Shown in pieces: positions 1 to 11,345 of a stretch of 64,000 nt of DNA; position 1 is the first letter of the stretch; every line of letters starts with the position of its first letter. Made by a program: the position numbers and the translations under genes. This DNA is from Aplectana chamaeleonis. Lineage: Eukaryota; Nematoda; Chromadorea; Rhabditida; Cosmocercidae. The stretch spans positions 1 to 64,000 of the forward strand of contig JAPDOI010001750.1 of the NCBI GenBank assembly GCA_029168955.1, given 5' to 3'. Under the pieces are notes generated by a model, which was not told where the DNA came from, searched no databases, and saw only the letters and a program-made list of their open reading frames with translations.

Positions 1-65
1 CAAGACTGGATTAGGACAGCACCACATATATAAAAATCGAAATCGAGTACTGCAGAAGCACTCAC

Positions 66-646
66 GTAGAGGGCCTCGGATTGGCCGGCGGTCTTGATGA
101 TGGTAGTCTCGTCGCCGGTCTAGTGGCATTAGCGTCAGTCCCATTGTTGTCAGTCCCATTGTTGTTTGACTCGAAGCCGCATCAGATTCTGCAGTTGATG
201 GGCCATCCGTCACGTTATCTGATGCTGCTTTCCGGATACATCGGTTGAAGCACCTTCTGTTGATTCTTCTGATGCCGCTTCGGATACATCGGCTGAAGCG
301 CCTTCTGCTGATTCTTCTTCTGATGCCGCTTCGGATACATCGGTTGAGGCGCCTTCAGATCTCTTCCTCCTCTCATCTGACGGCGCTTCGGATACATCGG
401 TTGAGGCGCCTTCTGTTGATTCCTCTGACGGCGCTTCCGATACATCTGTTGGAGCGCCTTCTGTTGCTTCTCCTGGGGCCACTTCAGTTACGTCAGTTGA
501 TGCGCCCTCTGCTGCTTCTTCTGAAGTCGCTTCTGGAGAATCACTTAATGAGCTTTCTGTTGCGAAAATATCCGTTGATAAGCCATCTAATGTTGGTTCA
601 AACGTCGTATCGAATACATCAGTTGGCAAGCCTTCCATCGTTTGTC
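66..646 (-). pseudogene. Mucin-like Ser/Thr/Glu-rich repeat exon, copy A (frameshifted)
   Basis: This is the paralogue of the exon at 18133-18966. The acceptor TTTTACAG precedes 646, and the donor GTGAGT follows position 66 on the minus strand, exactly as in copy B. From 646 the frame reads a conserved head followed by about six 16-residue units of the type TEGASTDVSEAASEE. Near position 233 two extra bases relative to the repeat consensus shift the frame, which stops at 210. The original frame then continues in another register, with a 15-bp duplication near 140-170 and a second shift, up to the shared proline-rich end. The family looks like a secreted or surface O-glycosylated mucin, but no domain is recognised. 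The copy is probably a decayed exon, although assembly errors could also create the shifts. Neighbouring exons were not identified. Confidence 0.6.
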
Positions 647-1146
647 CTGTAAAAGTCATTTTAGTTTCATGTCATGATCTTACTTCTATACTCAAAAGTC
701 TGCGTAACATCAAGGTTCGACCTCTGTCAAAGCACTGCCGACTGGGCTTTGACAACAGGAAAAGGTGGTCGTCTGAAAAACGAGTACGTGAACTAGAAAC
801 ATTAAGAATTTCAGGGGGCGCGGAAACCGTTAGAAGCTCAATTCTAGAAACCTTTACACCTTGAAAAATCCTCTAGAAAATTAGCGTAGTATCCAGTTTT
901 CAATCAGGATCAAGTAATCTTCATCATTCACCCGTAAACAGCATTTGCGGCTGAGCCACTGCGAATTTTGCAAAACCATTAATGTATCCCCACGAAGTAC
1001 GCTGTGCTGACTCCTGAATCAATTAGCCTTTCACAACACCACTGTATTACGTAATTGGTTGTTGCATGCTGGAGACAAGTTTTCGAAAATATAAAATCGG
1101 AATTCCGCTCAGCCCTGTTTTCACCCAACAATACTTTCTACCCTCT

Positions 1147-1294
1147 TATAAAACTGTCTAAATTCACATCATTCGGAACGCGAGCGGCGCGCGGGTCGCC
1201 TCGGTCTCCGTCTGCCGTACGCTCTCTCACTGCCTCTAACCTCCTTTTCCGCACCAGCACGCGGAGGAACCAAGTGAATTTCTGCCGTTTTATA
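1147..1294. mobile_element. Small terminal-inverted-repeat element
   Basis: The ends TATAAAACTG and CAGT-like CCGTTTTATA are imperfect inverted repeats of about 21 bp, both running into AAATTCAC or its complement. The matching place in block B (near 19535) lacks this stretch. The interior is GC-rich compared with its flanks. It is probably a non-autonomous DNA element of the TA-flanked type. The exact target duplication is not clear. Confidence 0.45.
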
Positions 1295-2992
1295 GCCTAT
1301 ACTCACTTCTGCGAAGCTACATTTTATTGCCAATGTTACTACTTTAGAGTCATGAAAAGTCAGCGCCTTGGGTTGCCACACCTCCGTCAGGGGTTAAACC
1401 GTAAATGGTCCCCATTTTGAATTTTTTGCTAACAAGGTCTTTAGGGTTCCAAAAGGATTTCTACGCGATCGATCACATCCGCAGCTGTGTGCCGATCGGA
1501 GTGCGTCGCAACCGTACTAGACACCCCTTTGCCTAACGACGTTAATCGAATCGAAGGTTTTCGGTTCGGAGGAGCAGAATTGGTTCTCGCTTAACCATTT
1601 TCGCTATTCTACAGACAACTCATCGCCGCTGGCCGCTAAAGAAGAGTTAGTGAGGGTTCACCACTGCCCAAAACTTTTCAGTTTTTCTTTAAAAGGTTCA
1701 GTAAAGTGTTACTAGAATCTCAAATTTTATGATCCTACTTGTTACAACCAGAAAAGCATTGGAGTGGAGAGGGTTGGTTGGCCGAACACGACCACTGGGG
1801 GAAGAAATATTTTTGCTTCCTTTACCTGAGATATTGCCGAATCCAGTTACAAGGAATGAGAGAGGACCTGAAATTTTCACTGGTATCCATCAAGAAACGA
1901 ATGTGGCTTCAATTCTTCACACTTACCAGCGTAAGAGCAAAAGAAGACATGACGACTCGAATGATCGGCTGCCATCCGTAGCCCATTTTATATGGAGCAA
2001 CTTCATACAATTCGTTTGACGCTTTGCATCAGAGATCGTTTCTCTCACAGACGAATCGTCATTTCCATCGAACAGAACGCACAGGTCGTTTACACAGAAC
2101 CACACAACGAATAGATTGCTTCGGTCAATTTTTTGTGCTATTATTGTAGAACTGACGTGTAGTACGAATAGCTCCCAACTGGTATGTTTTCGCTACGTGC
2201 CAGTAGAACCTTTGTATCCAGCGCAGACCAGAGAACTCTCTAAGGGACCGAATACCACATATATATTCATCAGTGCAATACAGCGTGGAAGCCCTACTAA
2301 CGTGTTTTTTTACGCGCGCGCAGTTCATGCTGTCTGCTATCAACATAGGTTTTCATTTTTCTGCCTTGTTAGCTACAGTATGAGATTCGTCCTTGTTTTT
2401 TCAGACTTTCCCAAGTTATGTTTATAGTCGTTTGTCTAGATGTTTACCTACGGTACGGTATCAACAGTAAGCATTCCGGCGTGTTCTTTGAAGAAGTGCG
2501 CTACCACATAGGAACAGATAATCGAGTATGACAGTAACCTACAACGCATTCCCAAAACTATAAGGGGGCCCGATTTTCAGGAGCAGCGCAATTTTCAGGT
2601 GCTGCAAACGATATCCTCTCAGCCTGCGTAGGTGACTGGACTACATAATAATGTCACTATAATACACCAAAATTCTTCTTCTTCTTAGTAGTTTGTCGCA
2701 CGTGGACGCACAATCCGCCTTCGTAGACGTTGCAGTAATCTGACATTATGGATGGAGTCCTGCAATACTCATATAGTTGCACAAGACATCCAACCATCTT
2801 TGCGTAAATAGTCTTTTTTTCGGTCGCCGGCCAATCACTTCTAGCTCTTAAGAGGGTTTCTTTAAAGTTCGACCGTGAGCCGGCGCAACGTTATGCTTTG
2901 TATGTGGTTCGATGAGCGGCGCGATATCGATCAATCTCTGCGAACCACATCTAATGGTGGAACTCTAATCGATGCCCAAAGCCGTAATCGCA

Positions 2993-5322
2993 AGTTAATG
3001 TTCCTCGTTTGAAGCACGTTTCCATACCATGTTAACGCTTTCGCTAAGCTTACTCAAGAGTAACGCTATACCCACTTTTTCTGGTGTGGCATGCATGAAC
3101 GATTGTGAGGAGAGTAGGTAGCCACTCCGCGTTCCATGCGCGAAGCGTCGAGCCAGAGGTGACCCGGAAGGCGACATGTTGTCCCCTTAGTGTAAGGGAC
3201 GCAACCTACGATGCACTGTAAACTCCCGCTTCAGTACTTCGAAAACTGAAGCCGTTTCAGATAAGGAATAGTCAAAAAGCTCTTAGGCAAAGGCCTCGCT
3301 GTGCGTAGTGAGGTTGCGTCCCAACGTCAACGAGATAGCATGTTTTTCGGTCACCTTTCTTGACGAGTTTCCACAGAGCTGGGGTGCTAGTAATCTGCAT
3401 GCTGGCCGCAAGTTAACCGCCGCTAAGCGGGTGGTTGTCACACGGTCAGTGGGTAGCTGATCACCAGCTCCAATGACAGCAAATAAGGCATGAGATAAGT
3501 TTATTCTTTCAACACTACTAACGAAAGTGGGTTTCCTCTTCAGATTGGAAGTGGGAGAAGTCGAAGACCTCGGTTTAGAAAAACCGCTGCTCCTGTTTTG
3601 AAATGAAAATTTACGTGGTAACTGAGCAGTTTTTTCAATAGTTTCACTCTGCGGCGAACATATGAGACCACCGGTTGAAGATCTTCTGGCAGGCGGGGTG
3701 AGAAAAAATGTCTGCAGTGAAGAGGCGAAGAACGGTCTTCGCGAAAAGTCCTATGAAGGACTTTTTGCGAGCGTTTAACACAACTCTCGTTTTCCAGCTC
3801 TGTTTTTTTCAAAAATGCGCACTTTTCAAATTTATTTTTCGCACTATTTAGAAACAAAGAATACCAAGGTAAAACACGATTAATGCGTTTCTAATTTGTT
3901 CTTTGTAACTTAGAATAAGTAAAAAAGATGTAGTTTAGCCTTCTTTGGTGTTTATTAATCATGTTCTTTGACGGATAATATAGTACAAATAAGCAGCTGT
4001 GAGAAAATATACAAATTTGGATGCTCTTTTTCCTAAGTTTAATAGCCTTGAAATTGATTAAATTCCATTGTCTCCCTCCGGATTTCCAACTCTCCATATG
4101 TTGCTCCCAGCAATTATAATGATCCAGGGGTATCAAATCGTTTGCTGTGGTCTCGAAAAACGTCAACGAACTGCTTCGAATTCAGGTTTTAAACGAGACT
4201 GCGGATGCATCAATCGCTTTACCTGACTTAATATGTAGTCGTTGTGTTGTTCCAATGTAACAGATACTTTACATTGAATTATAAAGCCGATCCTTGTTAT
4301 AGGGGTGGTAAAGTCTTCACGGCCAAGCTGGTGGCTGATTCGTGGTCACAAACCAACGGTCAGGAGCGCGTGTGGTTGACGCGCATTAAAAAGACAAGAT
4401 TACTACCACCCTGCTCTCACGCAGAAATCAACGAGCAAAAGTCAAACCAGAGAATGCGCGGCAATTCATTTTGACCCCTAGAGATAGGCTTTGAATATAA
4501 TGTGAGAAAAGACTCCAAATGGCAGTTCACGACAATAAAAACCGCTTCGGCATTTATTGCAGAAATCGAAGGTATTGATGACTGCTTCAGGCCAACCGCG
4601 AAAAATCCTAACTTGCTATAAAAGCAGTAAAACGGTCGAAAGTGAAAGTCGACCTGGCTCGAATAGGCGTGCTGCCTGTTTAGCTTTTTTTACTCAGGCA
4701 TTTGGCAGCGCTCGGAGCGGACCGGCTCCTCCCACCCTATGACGTCACTGCCCGGACAGCAGCCGAGGGGCTGAAAATGCGGCCGAGGTTGCTGCTCGGT
4801 TGAAAATCAACCGACGGTCCTCCTGTCCGGTCGCTGTCCGGGCGACTGCTGTATTTCGAGCGAGAGCGCAAGAGACGTGCAGTGCGCCCTTACTGAGTTT
4901 TGACTGGTCCCGACACGATCCCCCCATGGCGTCGCGGCGCGGCGCGTCCTACACGTTCGACGGGGTTGGTTTTTGTGACCTTCCACTCATTATTCTTTGT
5001 TTTTTTCTTTTTGTGGTTCGTGTATGGTTCATGTTTTGTTTCTAGGAAACGCTGATGCTGCAGTTATCAAGTTATTTTGGGAGAGGAGCGGTTGTTTGTC
5101 CGATTTCACCATTGTGTTTTTCCAATACATCCGCTCGGCTTCCACTGTGAAGCCATGATAGCAGCGTCGCGGCTTCCCCCTTCAAGAGATTGACAATAAT
5201 TGCTATTTGCTAATTGATGTACTCGTACTTCCACATCATATTCCGCTCCGCAATTGCGTATCAAGACGGACGAGTTTCTAGCACCGATCAGCTGATTGTA
5301 CGTGGGTTTCCTTCATATTATT
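2993..5322. other. No gene recognised
   Basis: Short open frames only (longest 105 codons on the minus strand, 3540-3857), without recognisable motifs. A GC-rich stretch at 4690-4930 shares short words such as GCCCGGACAGCA with 11380-11480, which suggests a dispersed repeat. Confidence 0.5.
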
Positions 5323-5324
5323 TA

Positions 5325-5585
5325 CAGGCCATAAAACGGCCAATGTCTCACCGTCGACTGTTAAGTAATTCAATGCGCTGCGCGACCGCACGTGTGATTA
5401 AAGAGGAGACGAGTTTTGCCGCCGCGCGGACGAGTTTCGGTAGCGCGCGGCGGTCGAAACGTCGCGCGGCTACCAAACTGGCACCGCGCGGCGGCTTTCA
5501 AAACCCGTTCAGCTTACGACGCGCGTGCGGTCGCAGCAGCGTGGTTCTGCAGTCGACGGTGAGACATTGGCCGTTTTATGGCCTG
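5325..5585. mobile_element. GC-rich MITE with 36-bp perfect inverted ends and TA flanks
   Basis: The left end reads CAGGCCATAAAACGGCC and the right end is its complement. The two ends are perfectly inverted for about 36 bp, through the GTCGACTG motif. Dinucleotide TA flanks both sides (5323-5324 and 5586-5587), as in Tc1/mariner-type insertions. The interior is much richer in CGCG words than its surroundings. It has no coding capacity, so it is non-autonomous. A degenerate relative lies at 6118-6360. Confidence 0.8.
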
Positions 5586-6117
5586 TACCTCTCTTAATTC
5601 CTCTTCTCTGATTAAACACGTTTTTGTGTTTCTTCAACCCTTACACTGTTATATCTGTATACATGCTCACAAATTTTTCTTCCCAGATGCCGTCGCAACA
5701 ACTTCCAGAGCAGAAAAAATATTCCCAGAAAATATTACCGATTGTGGGTTAATTTTTTATTCTCGTTTATTTATGGGGATTCTCCATTCATTTTGTTCTT
5801 TAACATTCAAATAAATTTTATGATTGTTTAGTTGCGTTATTCTCTTCATGTGTTTGTGTTGTTAAGAATAGTTCCGGGTTTAATCCCGAATTCGATCTGA
5901 TTCTGAGATGAGACCGGAATTATCCTAGAAACCAAACAATCAAATAAATTATTAGAATGTAAGAAAAACTAACAAAAACATAAAGGAATTCACAAAAAAT
6001 AAACGTGAAATAAAAAAGTACCTACCGTCGCTGATTTTTCCCTTAGAAGTTGTTGCGAAGGCAATTCGGAAGGAAAAAATTAGTGTGCGTATACATACAG
6101 GTTATAAGAAGCGGTTA

Positions 6118-6360
6118 ATGTCGACCATCGTCTGTGGATCACGCAGCTGCGCGAGCCGCACGCGCGTCGAAAGCAGAGACGGGTTTTTTGCCGCCGCGCG
6201 ACGAGTTTTTAGCTGCCGCGCGATCGTTTCGGCGCGACGTGCGCGGCGGCCGGAACTAGTCGCGCGGCGGCCAAAAACTCGTCCGCTCTCTGACGCACGT
6301 GCGGTCGCGCAGCGTGATACGCAGTCGACGGTGAGACATTGGCCGTTTTGGCGGCCTTTA
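6118..6360. mobile_element. Degenerate relative of the element at 5325-5585
   Basis: The right end (GTCGACGGTGAGACATTGG, then CCGTTTT) is the same as in the element at 5325-5585. The left end keeps only a short GTCGACC match. The GC-rich interior has the same GCCGCCGCGCG-type words. Boundaries are approximate. Confidence 0.55.
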
Positions 6361-8351
6361 TAACCCTTAAATAAATATATGAAGAAACACAAAAGAGCGG
6401 CTCGAGTCACAGAAGAAACCAAGAAATATTATTAATGAAAACGAAAACCACCTACAAATAGTTGATCCGCTGCTGCGCGCTGAATCTGGTCCGGCTCGAG
6501 AACGTGCGGTGGGTCGTGAAGCGTCTCGATACGCAATTGCGGAGCGCGAATTTGACACGGAGAAGCACAGTACTGCCGCTATTTTCTCACTGTTATCTGT
6601 GTTCAGAACAGGGGCGAGCAACGGTGAAAATCACCAACCCCTGAGGAGCACAATAATAGTGGGTTTTTCGCATAGAAGGCTTATTCCAACTCTGTCTCTC
6701 TTAGTTTGAAATGGAATTCGCCACAGAATGTTTTTTACACAAACCTTCGAGTTGTTCAGGCCTGCTCTAATGTCTGCTGGCGACCTGGATGTTAACTGAA
6801 GTCGCTCATACCGAAATAGCAAAAAAAGCGATTTCCTCTTGCGCAAAACGGGTGGCGAACATTGTTCACCCGTGCTTGCTGCGTCGCGGTCGGTGAGCGT
6901 CGCACCCGATTCCTCGCTTTAGGTGAAATCCGTAATAAACTGGCATGTCCTGGAGCGTTATTAGCTTTCCTGCCTTCATATCTTTGTCATAATTGATACC
7001 CATTTACTCGTATGGAGAACTGGAAGACTTTCAACGGTGGTGTGTTTTAGCGTTCGCCTTGCGCGCGAGACTGATCGAACGCCGCGACGCGTACTCACGC
7101 GAGTGGAGCTTATGGCATGAAGCCGAAGTCTTCTACGATGAACTCTTCCAATTGGTACACCCTCTGTACAACTGCTGTATTTTAGAAGGAAAACTTCAAA
7201 GACCATTCGGAAATATACGGATTTACACCACTTTCCAACGGGCAAATTTTGCAATTTCTCTCGCTTTAGATGGTCAACTCTGTTTTTTCTAGCTAAAGCG
7301 TAGGCTTATTTTACCGAAGCGTTTCATTAACGGCCTCCTCAGTGTGATGACTGTAACACTGAAAGGCGCGGAAGAACCATTTTTTCTGCTGTTTAGACAG
7401 TTGTTGTTTTGACGAACGTTCCGCCTACAGCCCATATGAGCGGGGCCAATGGCGGATTAACGCGGCCATTGTCAGAGAGAGTCTCAAACCACTGTCACGA
7501 GGTGAGGGGAATTGCGCTGCGGCCGGCTGAATCCGGCCGTAACGGGGGATTTCCCACCCAGCAATCAATGCATTGCATACTTATCTACTCATGACTTGGT
7601 CAAGCGAGCTGATCAGGACGGACCATGCGGGCTCAGTATGGCCACATCGAGGGGATTGTTAGACCTAAGTGAGCAACGTATTGCATGCGTATAGACCGGA
7701 ATGGCCACGGGCGGCACACATACGTGCTCAGTCCGGTCATAACGGGATGGATTTTTCGCACCTCCTTTCGCATGCTCATCGACCGGGCTGGCTACAACCG
7801 ATCGGGCTGACTCCAACGACCACCATCCAGTTGAAATTTGCCGCAGATGATGCGCATCAAAAACCATTCGCTCACTCTCTCCCCCATTTATGGCGCGAAA
7901 GTTAGGTGGCGTCAGAGTAAAAAGATACAACCGGATAGGAACGTGGAGAGCGGGCCGTCTCTGTACGGTGCTTTCTCCAATCATGAAACTTCGCCCTTCT
8001 CTCCCTGGTTGGGAAGCGCTAAGCACCCCCCACACAATTTATTCATGGCTTCAGGAGCATGAAATGGATCCATGGTGGCATGTGGCGAGAACAGAATCCG
8101 TGTTTGTCCCACTGGAGAACACAGGTGCTGTAGGATCGGTAGCGGGCCCCTTCATATTTCAACCGTTCTATCCCGGAGGGGGTGAGCAATCGAGCGATTT
8201 CTTTTGTCCTTGGACTTGACTTTGAGATTTTCTGTAATCTTGAGTGCCCATGTACAGTCCCAAAAAAGCTCAACCAACTAAATTCACCTCCATTTCAAGT
8301 TCACACCTCTGGACTGTGAGTTTATATTACGTTGAGTGGTTTTGTTTGGAT
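6361..8351. other. No gene recognised
   Basis: Near 6520-6575 there is a one-sided remnant of the CTGTGC element family (GCAATTGCGG, then AGAAGCACAGTA). At 7420-8050 overlapping frames of up to 140 codons are open on both strands. They have no motif and are probably chance frames in GC-rich repeat DNA. I searched for SWIRM or SANT exons upstream of the SMARCC-like exons at 8352 and found none. Confidence 0.45.
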
Positions 8352-8777
8352 CGCGGTGGAATTCGTACCCAGGATGAGTGTGTTCTGCGATTCCTGCAGT
8401 TGCATGTACAGGACCCGTATCTTGATTTAGACTCGGTTCTGGGTCAGTTATATTTTTGTAGTTTTTTAAATGTGGTATTTGTGGATTGTAGATTGCTCAC
8501 AATCGATTTTTTTTTCTCATTCAAGGACCACTGGCCTATCAACCGCAGCCGCTCTCTCAATCCGGTAACCCAGTGATGTCTACGGTTCAATTCTTGGCTT
8601 CTGTTGTTAATTTCAAAGTCGCGCAAGCGGCAATCAAGGCTGCTGACGAGGACTTTCCAAAGACCGAGGATGAGGTAGCTTCTACCTGACTTTACCCTGT
8701 CAATTATTTATGATTGGTCTGGAGGATAATGCTTTTTTTAGGTGCTCCCACTGGGTTGCTGGAGTTGCATGCTTTAG
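8352..8777 (+). pseudogene. SWI/SNF subunit SMARCC/SWI3-like gene fragment (two exons and a frameshifted third)
   Basis: Exon 1 (about 8352-8442) reads RTQDECVLRFLQL then QDPYLD, the segment that follows the SANT domain in SMARCC1/2 (BAF155/170, yeast SWI3, worm SWSN-1). A donor GTCAGT at 8443 and the acceptor TTCAAG give an 83-bp intron. Exon 2 (8526-8674) joins in phase 1 and encodes 49 residues with [19 protein letters not shown] and VQFLASVV, the signature conserved in all SMARCC proteins. A donor GTAGCT at 8675 and the acceptor TTTTTTTAG give a 67-bp intron. Exon 3 from 8742 should continue as VPT plus a GLLELH-like segment. That peptide exists only out of frame, because two bases (CT) appear inserted near 8745, and the joined frame stops at 8777. 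The SWIRM domain, most of SANT and the C-terminal coiled coil are absent nearby. Retained introns mean a genomic, not mRNA-derived, copy. A working gene with unusual splicing is less likely. Confidence 0.82.
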
Positions 8778-9029
8778 AACCTGCTAAGAGCGATTGGAAA
8801 GGCTTCTGGAAGTCTGTGAAATTGGATCTCATTGTTAATTGCAGATTTTTTAGCGTAATTGTTCCGTGAAAGGAGTATACACACTTCTTTTGTTGAATTT
8901 ATATATTTTGATTAATGAACTGGTTTTTCAGCCTTTGTAATACAGTGTAGTGCAACTATTTCGGAATACCTTCCGGAGACTGCAGTGCTCTCTACTTTCC
9001 ACAGCATCAAGCGTAGATTCAGATTTCTA

Positions 9030-11345
9030 CGTCGCGGCGCACGCTCTATAATGAAGCGCTGCTAGTTTTAAAACCACGCGGGCACGCCCGCTTTAAAACC
9101 CACATGCGGGGCACGCTTTCAATGGAGCGCTACTAGCTTTAGACCACGCGACGCACGCTCTGATGAAGCGCTACTCGCTTCTAAACCACTTCCGGGGCAC
9201 GCTTTCGCGAATGGTGCGCTATTGGTTTTTTACCACGAGGGGCACGCTCTGCATAACACGCTGCTAGCGCTTCTGAACTTCACGCCGGGCACGCTCTGGC
9301 TGAAAGGCTACTAGCTTGAAACCACGCGGACACGCTTTCTGGATTAAGCTGCTACTACTTTAGACCACGCGCGACACACGCTCTGGTACAAAGCGCTACT
9401 AGCTTTAAAACCGACGCGTGGGCAACGCTCTGAATGGAGCGCCATTGGTTTTTAACAACGCGGGGCACGCGCTGCATGGAGCGCTGTTGGCTTTTTACCA
9501 CACAGCGCACGTTCTAGATAAAGCGCTACCAGCTTTAGACCACGTGACGCACGCTCTGGATGAAGCACTACTCGCTTTAAACCACGCGGGGCACGTTCTT
9601 CATGGAGCGTTACTAGCTTTGAACCACGTGGGGCACGCTCTGAATGGAGCGCTATTGGTTTTTAACGACGCGAGGCGGGCTCTAGGTGAAGCGATACTAG
9701 CTTTAAACCACGCGGGGCACGCTCTGATTGGTGCGGTATTGGTTTTTAACAACGTGGGACACGCTCTCGGTAAAGCGATACTAGCTTCAAGCCACGCGGC
9801 GATTGCTCTGGATGAAGCGCTACTGGTTTTTAACAACGCGGGGCACGCTCTCGGTGAAGCGATACTAGCTTTAGGCCACGCGGCGATTGCTCTGCATGGA
9901 GCGTTACTAGCTTTGAACAACGTGGGGCACGCTTTGCATGGAGCGCTGTTGGCTTTTTACCACGCAGCGCACGTTCTAGATAAAGCGCTACTAGCTTTAA
10001 TCCACGCGTGGTACGCTCTGGCCTAAAGGCTACTAGCTTTAAACCACGCGGGACACGCTCTGCATGGAGCGTTACTAGCTTTAAACCACGTGGGGCACGC
10101 CCCCTTGAATGGAGCGTTGCCGCTTTTACCGCCAGCGCAATGTTTCAGATAAAGCACTACTTGGTTTTTAATCGACGCGGGGCACGCTCTAGGTGAAGCT
10201 GATACTTCAGCTTTAAACCACGCGACACGTCATGCGGATGCCATTAGCTTTAAACCACGCGTCGCTCAATGGGGCAATTATTGGTTTAACGACGCAAATG
10301 CCTGAAGAAGATACAGCTTTCAAACACGGGCACGCTCTGATTGGTGCGCTATTGGTTTTTAACAACGTGGGGCACGCTCTCGGTAAAGCGATACTAGCTT
10401 CAAGCCACGCGGCGATTGCTCTGGCAAAGTGGAGCGTTACTAGCTTTGAACCACACGTGGGCACGCTCTGCATGGAGCGCTGTTGGCTTTTTACCACGCA
10501 GCGCACGTTCTAGATAAAGCGCTACTAGCTTTAATCCACGCGTGGTACGCTCTGGCCTAAAGGCTACTAGCTTTGAACAACGTGTGGCACGCTCTGCATG
10601 GAGCGCTGTTGGCTTTTTACCACGCAGCGCACGTTCTAGATAAAGCGCTACTAGCTTTAAACCACGCGGCGAATGCTCTGCATGAAGCGTTACTAGATTT
10701 TAAATCCACGCTGGGCGCGCTCTTGCATGGAGCGCTGTTGGCTTTTTACCACGCAGCGCACGTTCTAGATAAAGCGCTACTAGCTTTAATCCACGCGTGG
10801 TACGCTCTGGCCTAAAGCGCCAACTAGCGCTTTAAACCACGCTGGGCGCGTTTCGCATGGAGCGCTGTTGGCTTTTTACCACGCAGCGCACGTTCCCAGA
10901 TAAAGCGCCATTTCGTAGCTTTATTCCACGCGTGGTACGCTCTGGCCTAAAAGGCTACTTAGCTTTGAACCACGTGGGGCACGCTCTGCATGGAGCGCTG
11001 TTGGCTTTTTACCACGCAGCGCACGTTCTAGATAAAGCGCTACTAGCTTTAAACCACGCGGCGAATGCTCTGCATGAAGCGTTACTATATTTAAACCACG
11101 CTGGGCGCGCTCTGCATGGAGCGCTGTTGGTTTTTTACCACGCAGCGCACGCCCTAGATAAAGCGCTGCTAAAGCCTTTCAAACCGCGCGCCGCGCGCTC
11201 TGGATGAAGCCCTACTAGTTTTAGCGCCACGCGGAACAACGCTTTTGGTATGAAGCGCCACCACAGCTCACAACGCGTCACACGCTTTGCATCAAGCGCA
11301 ACTTGCTTATTGCGACGCGGCTTACGCAGTTCCATGGAGCGCTCG
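9030..11345 (+). repeat. 42-bp satellite array, about 55 units, with 3-unit higher-order repeats
   Basis: Units follow the pattern CACGCTCTGNATGRAGCGCT, then ACTAGCTTTAAACCACGCGGG. The 42-bp period equals 14 codons, so long frames stay open by default: plus 9418-10026, 10232-10513, 10573-10815 and 10857-11207, and minus 9600-9920. The plus frame reads helical, Ala/Leu/His-rich 14-residue units such as GHALHGALLALNHA. From about 10470 a three-unit block recurs every 126-133 bp (GCATGGAGCGCTGTTGG at 10471, 10597, 10726, 10856, 10989 and 11115). A variant unit with GGCCTAAAGG puts the same TAA stop at about 10024, 10556, 10813 and 10947. Small indels break the phase elsewhere. I read it as a minisatellite or satellite rather than a gene. 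Confidence 0.9.

Larger units (their letters stand above)
50..2992. repeat. Segmental duplication, block A
   Basis: This block matches 18117-21716 in the same orientation with interruptions. Matching landmarks are the mucin-like exon (66-646), the sequence around 1090-1130, the stretch at 1830-2105, the stretch at 2116-2563 and the stretch at 2640-2990. Block A has a small TIR element at 1147-1294 that block B lacks. It lacks two elements found in B, at 20738-20882 and 20973-21427. Divergence is clearly higher than between the palindrome arms at 20-24 kb, so this duplication looks older. Limits were set by eye. Confidence 0.8.

Noticed and set aside
9600..9920. Minus-strand 106-codon frame in the satellite
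   Set aside because: Antisense shadow of the 42-bp repeat, whose length is a multiple of three.
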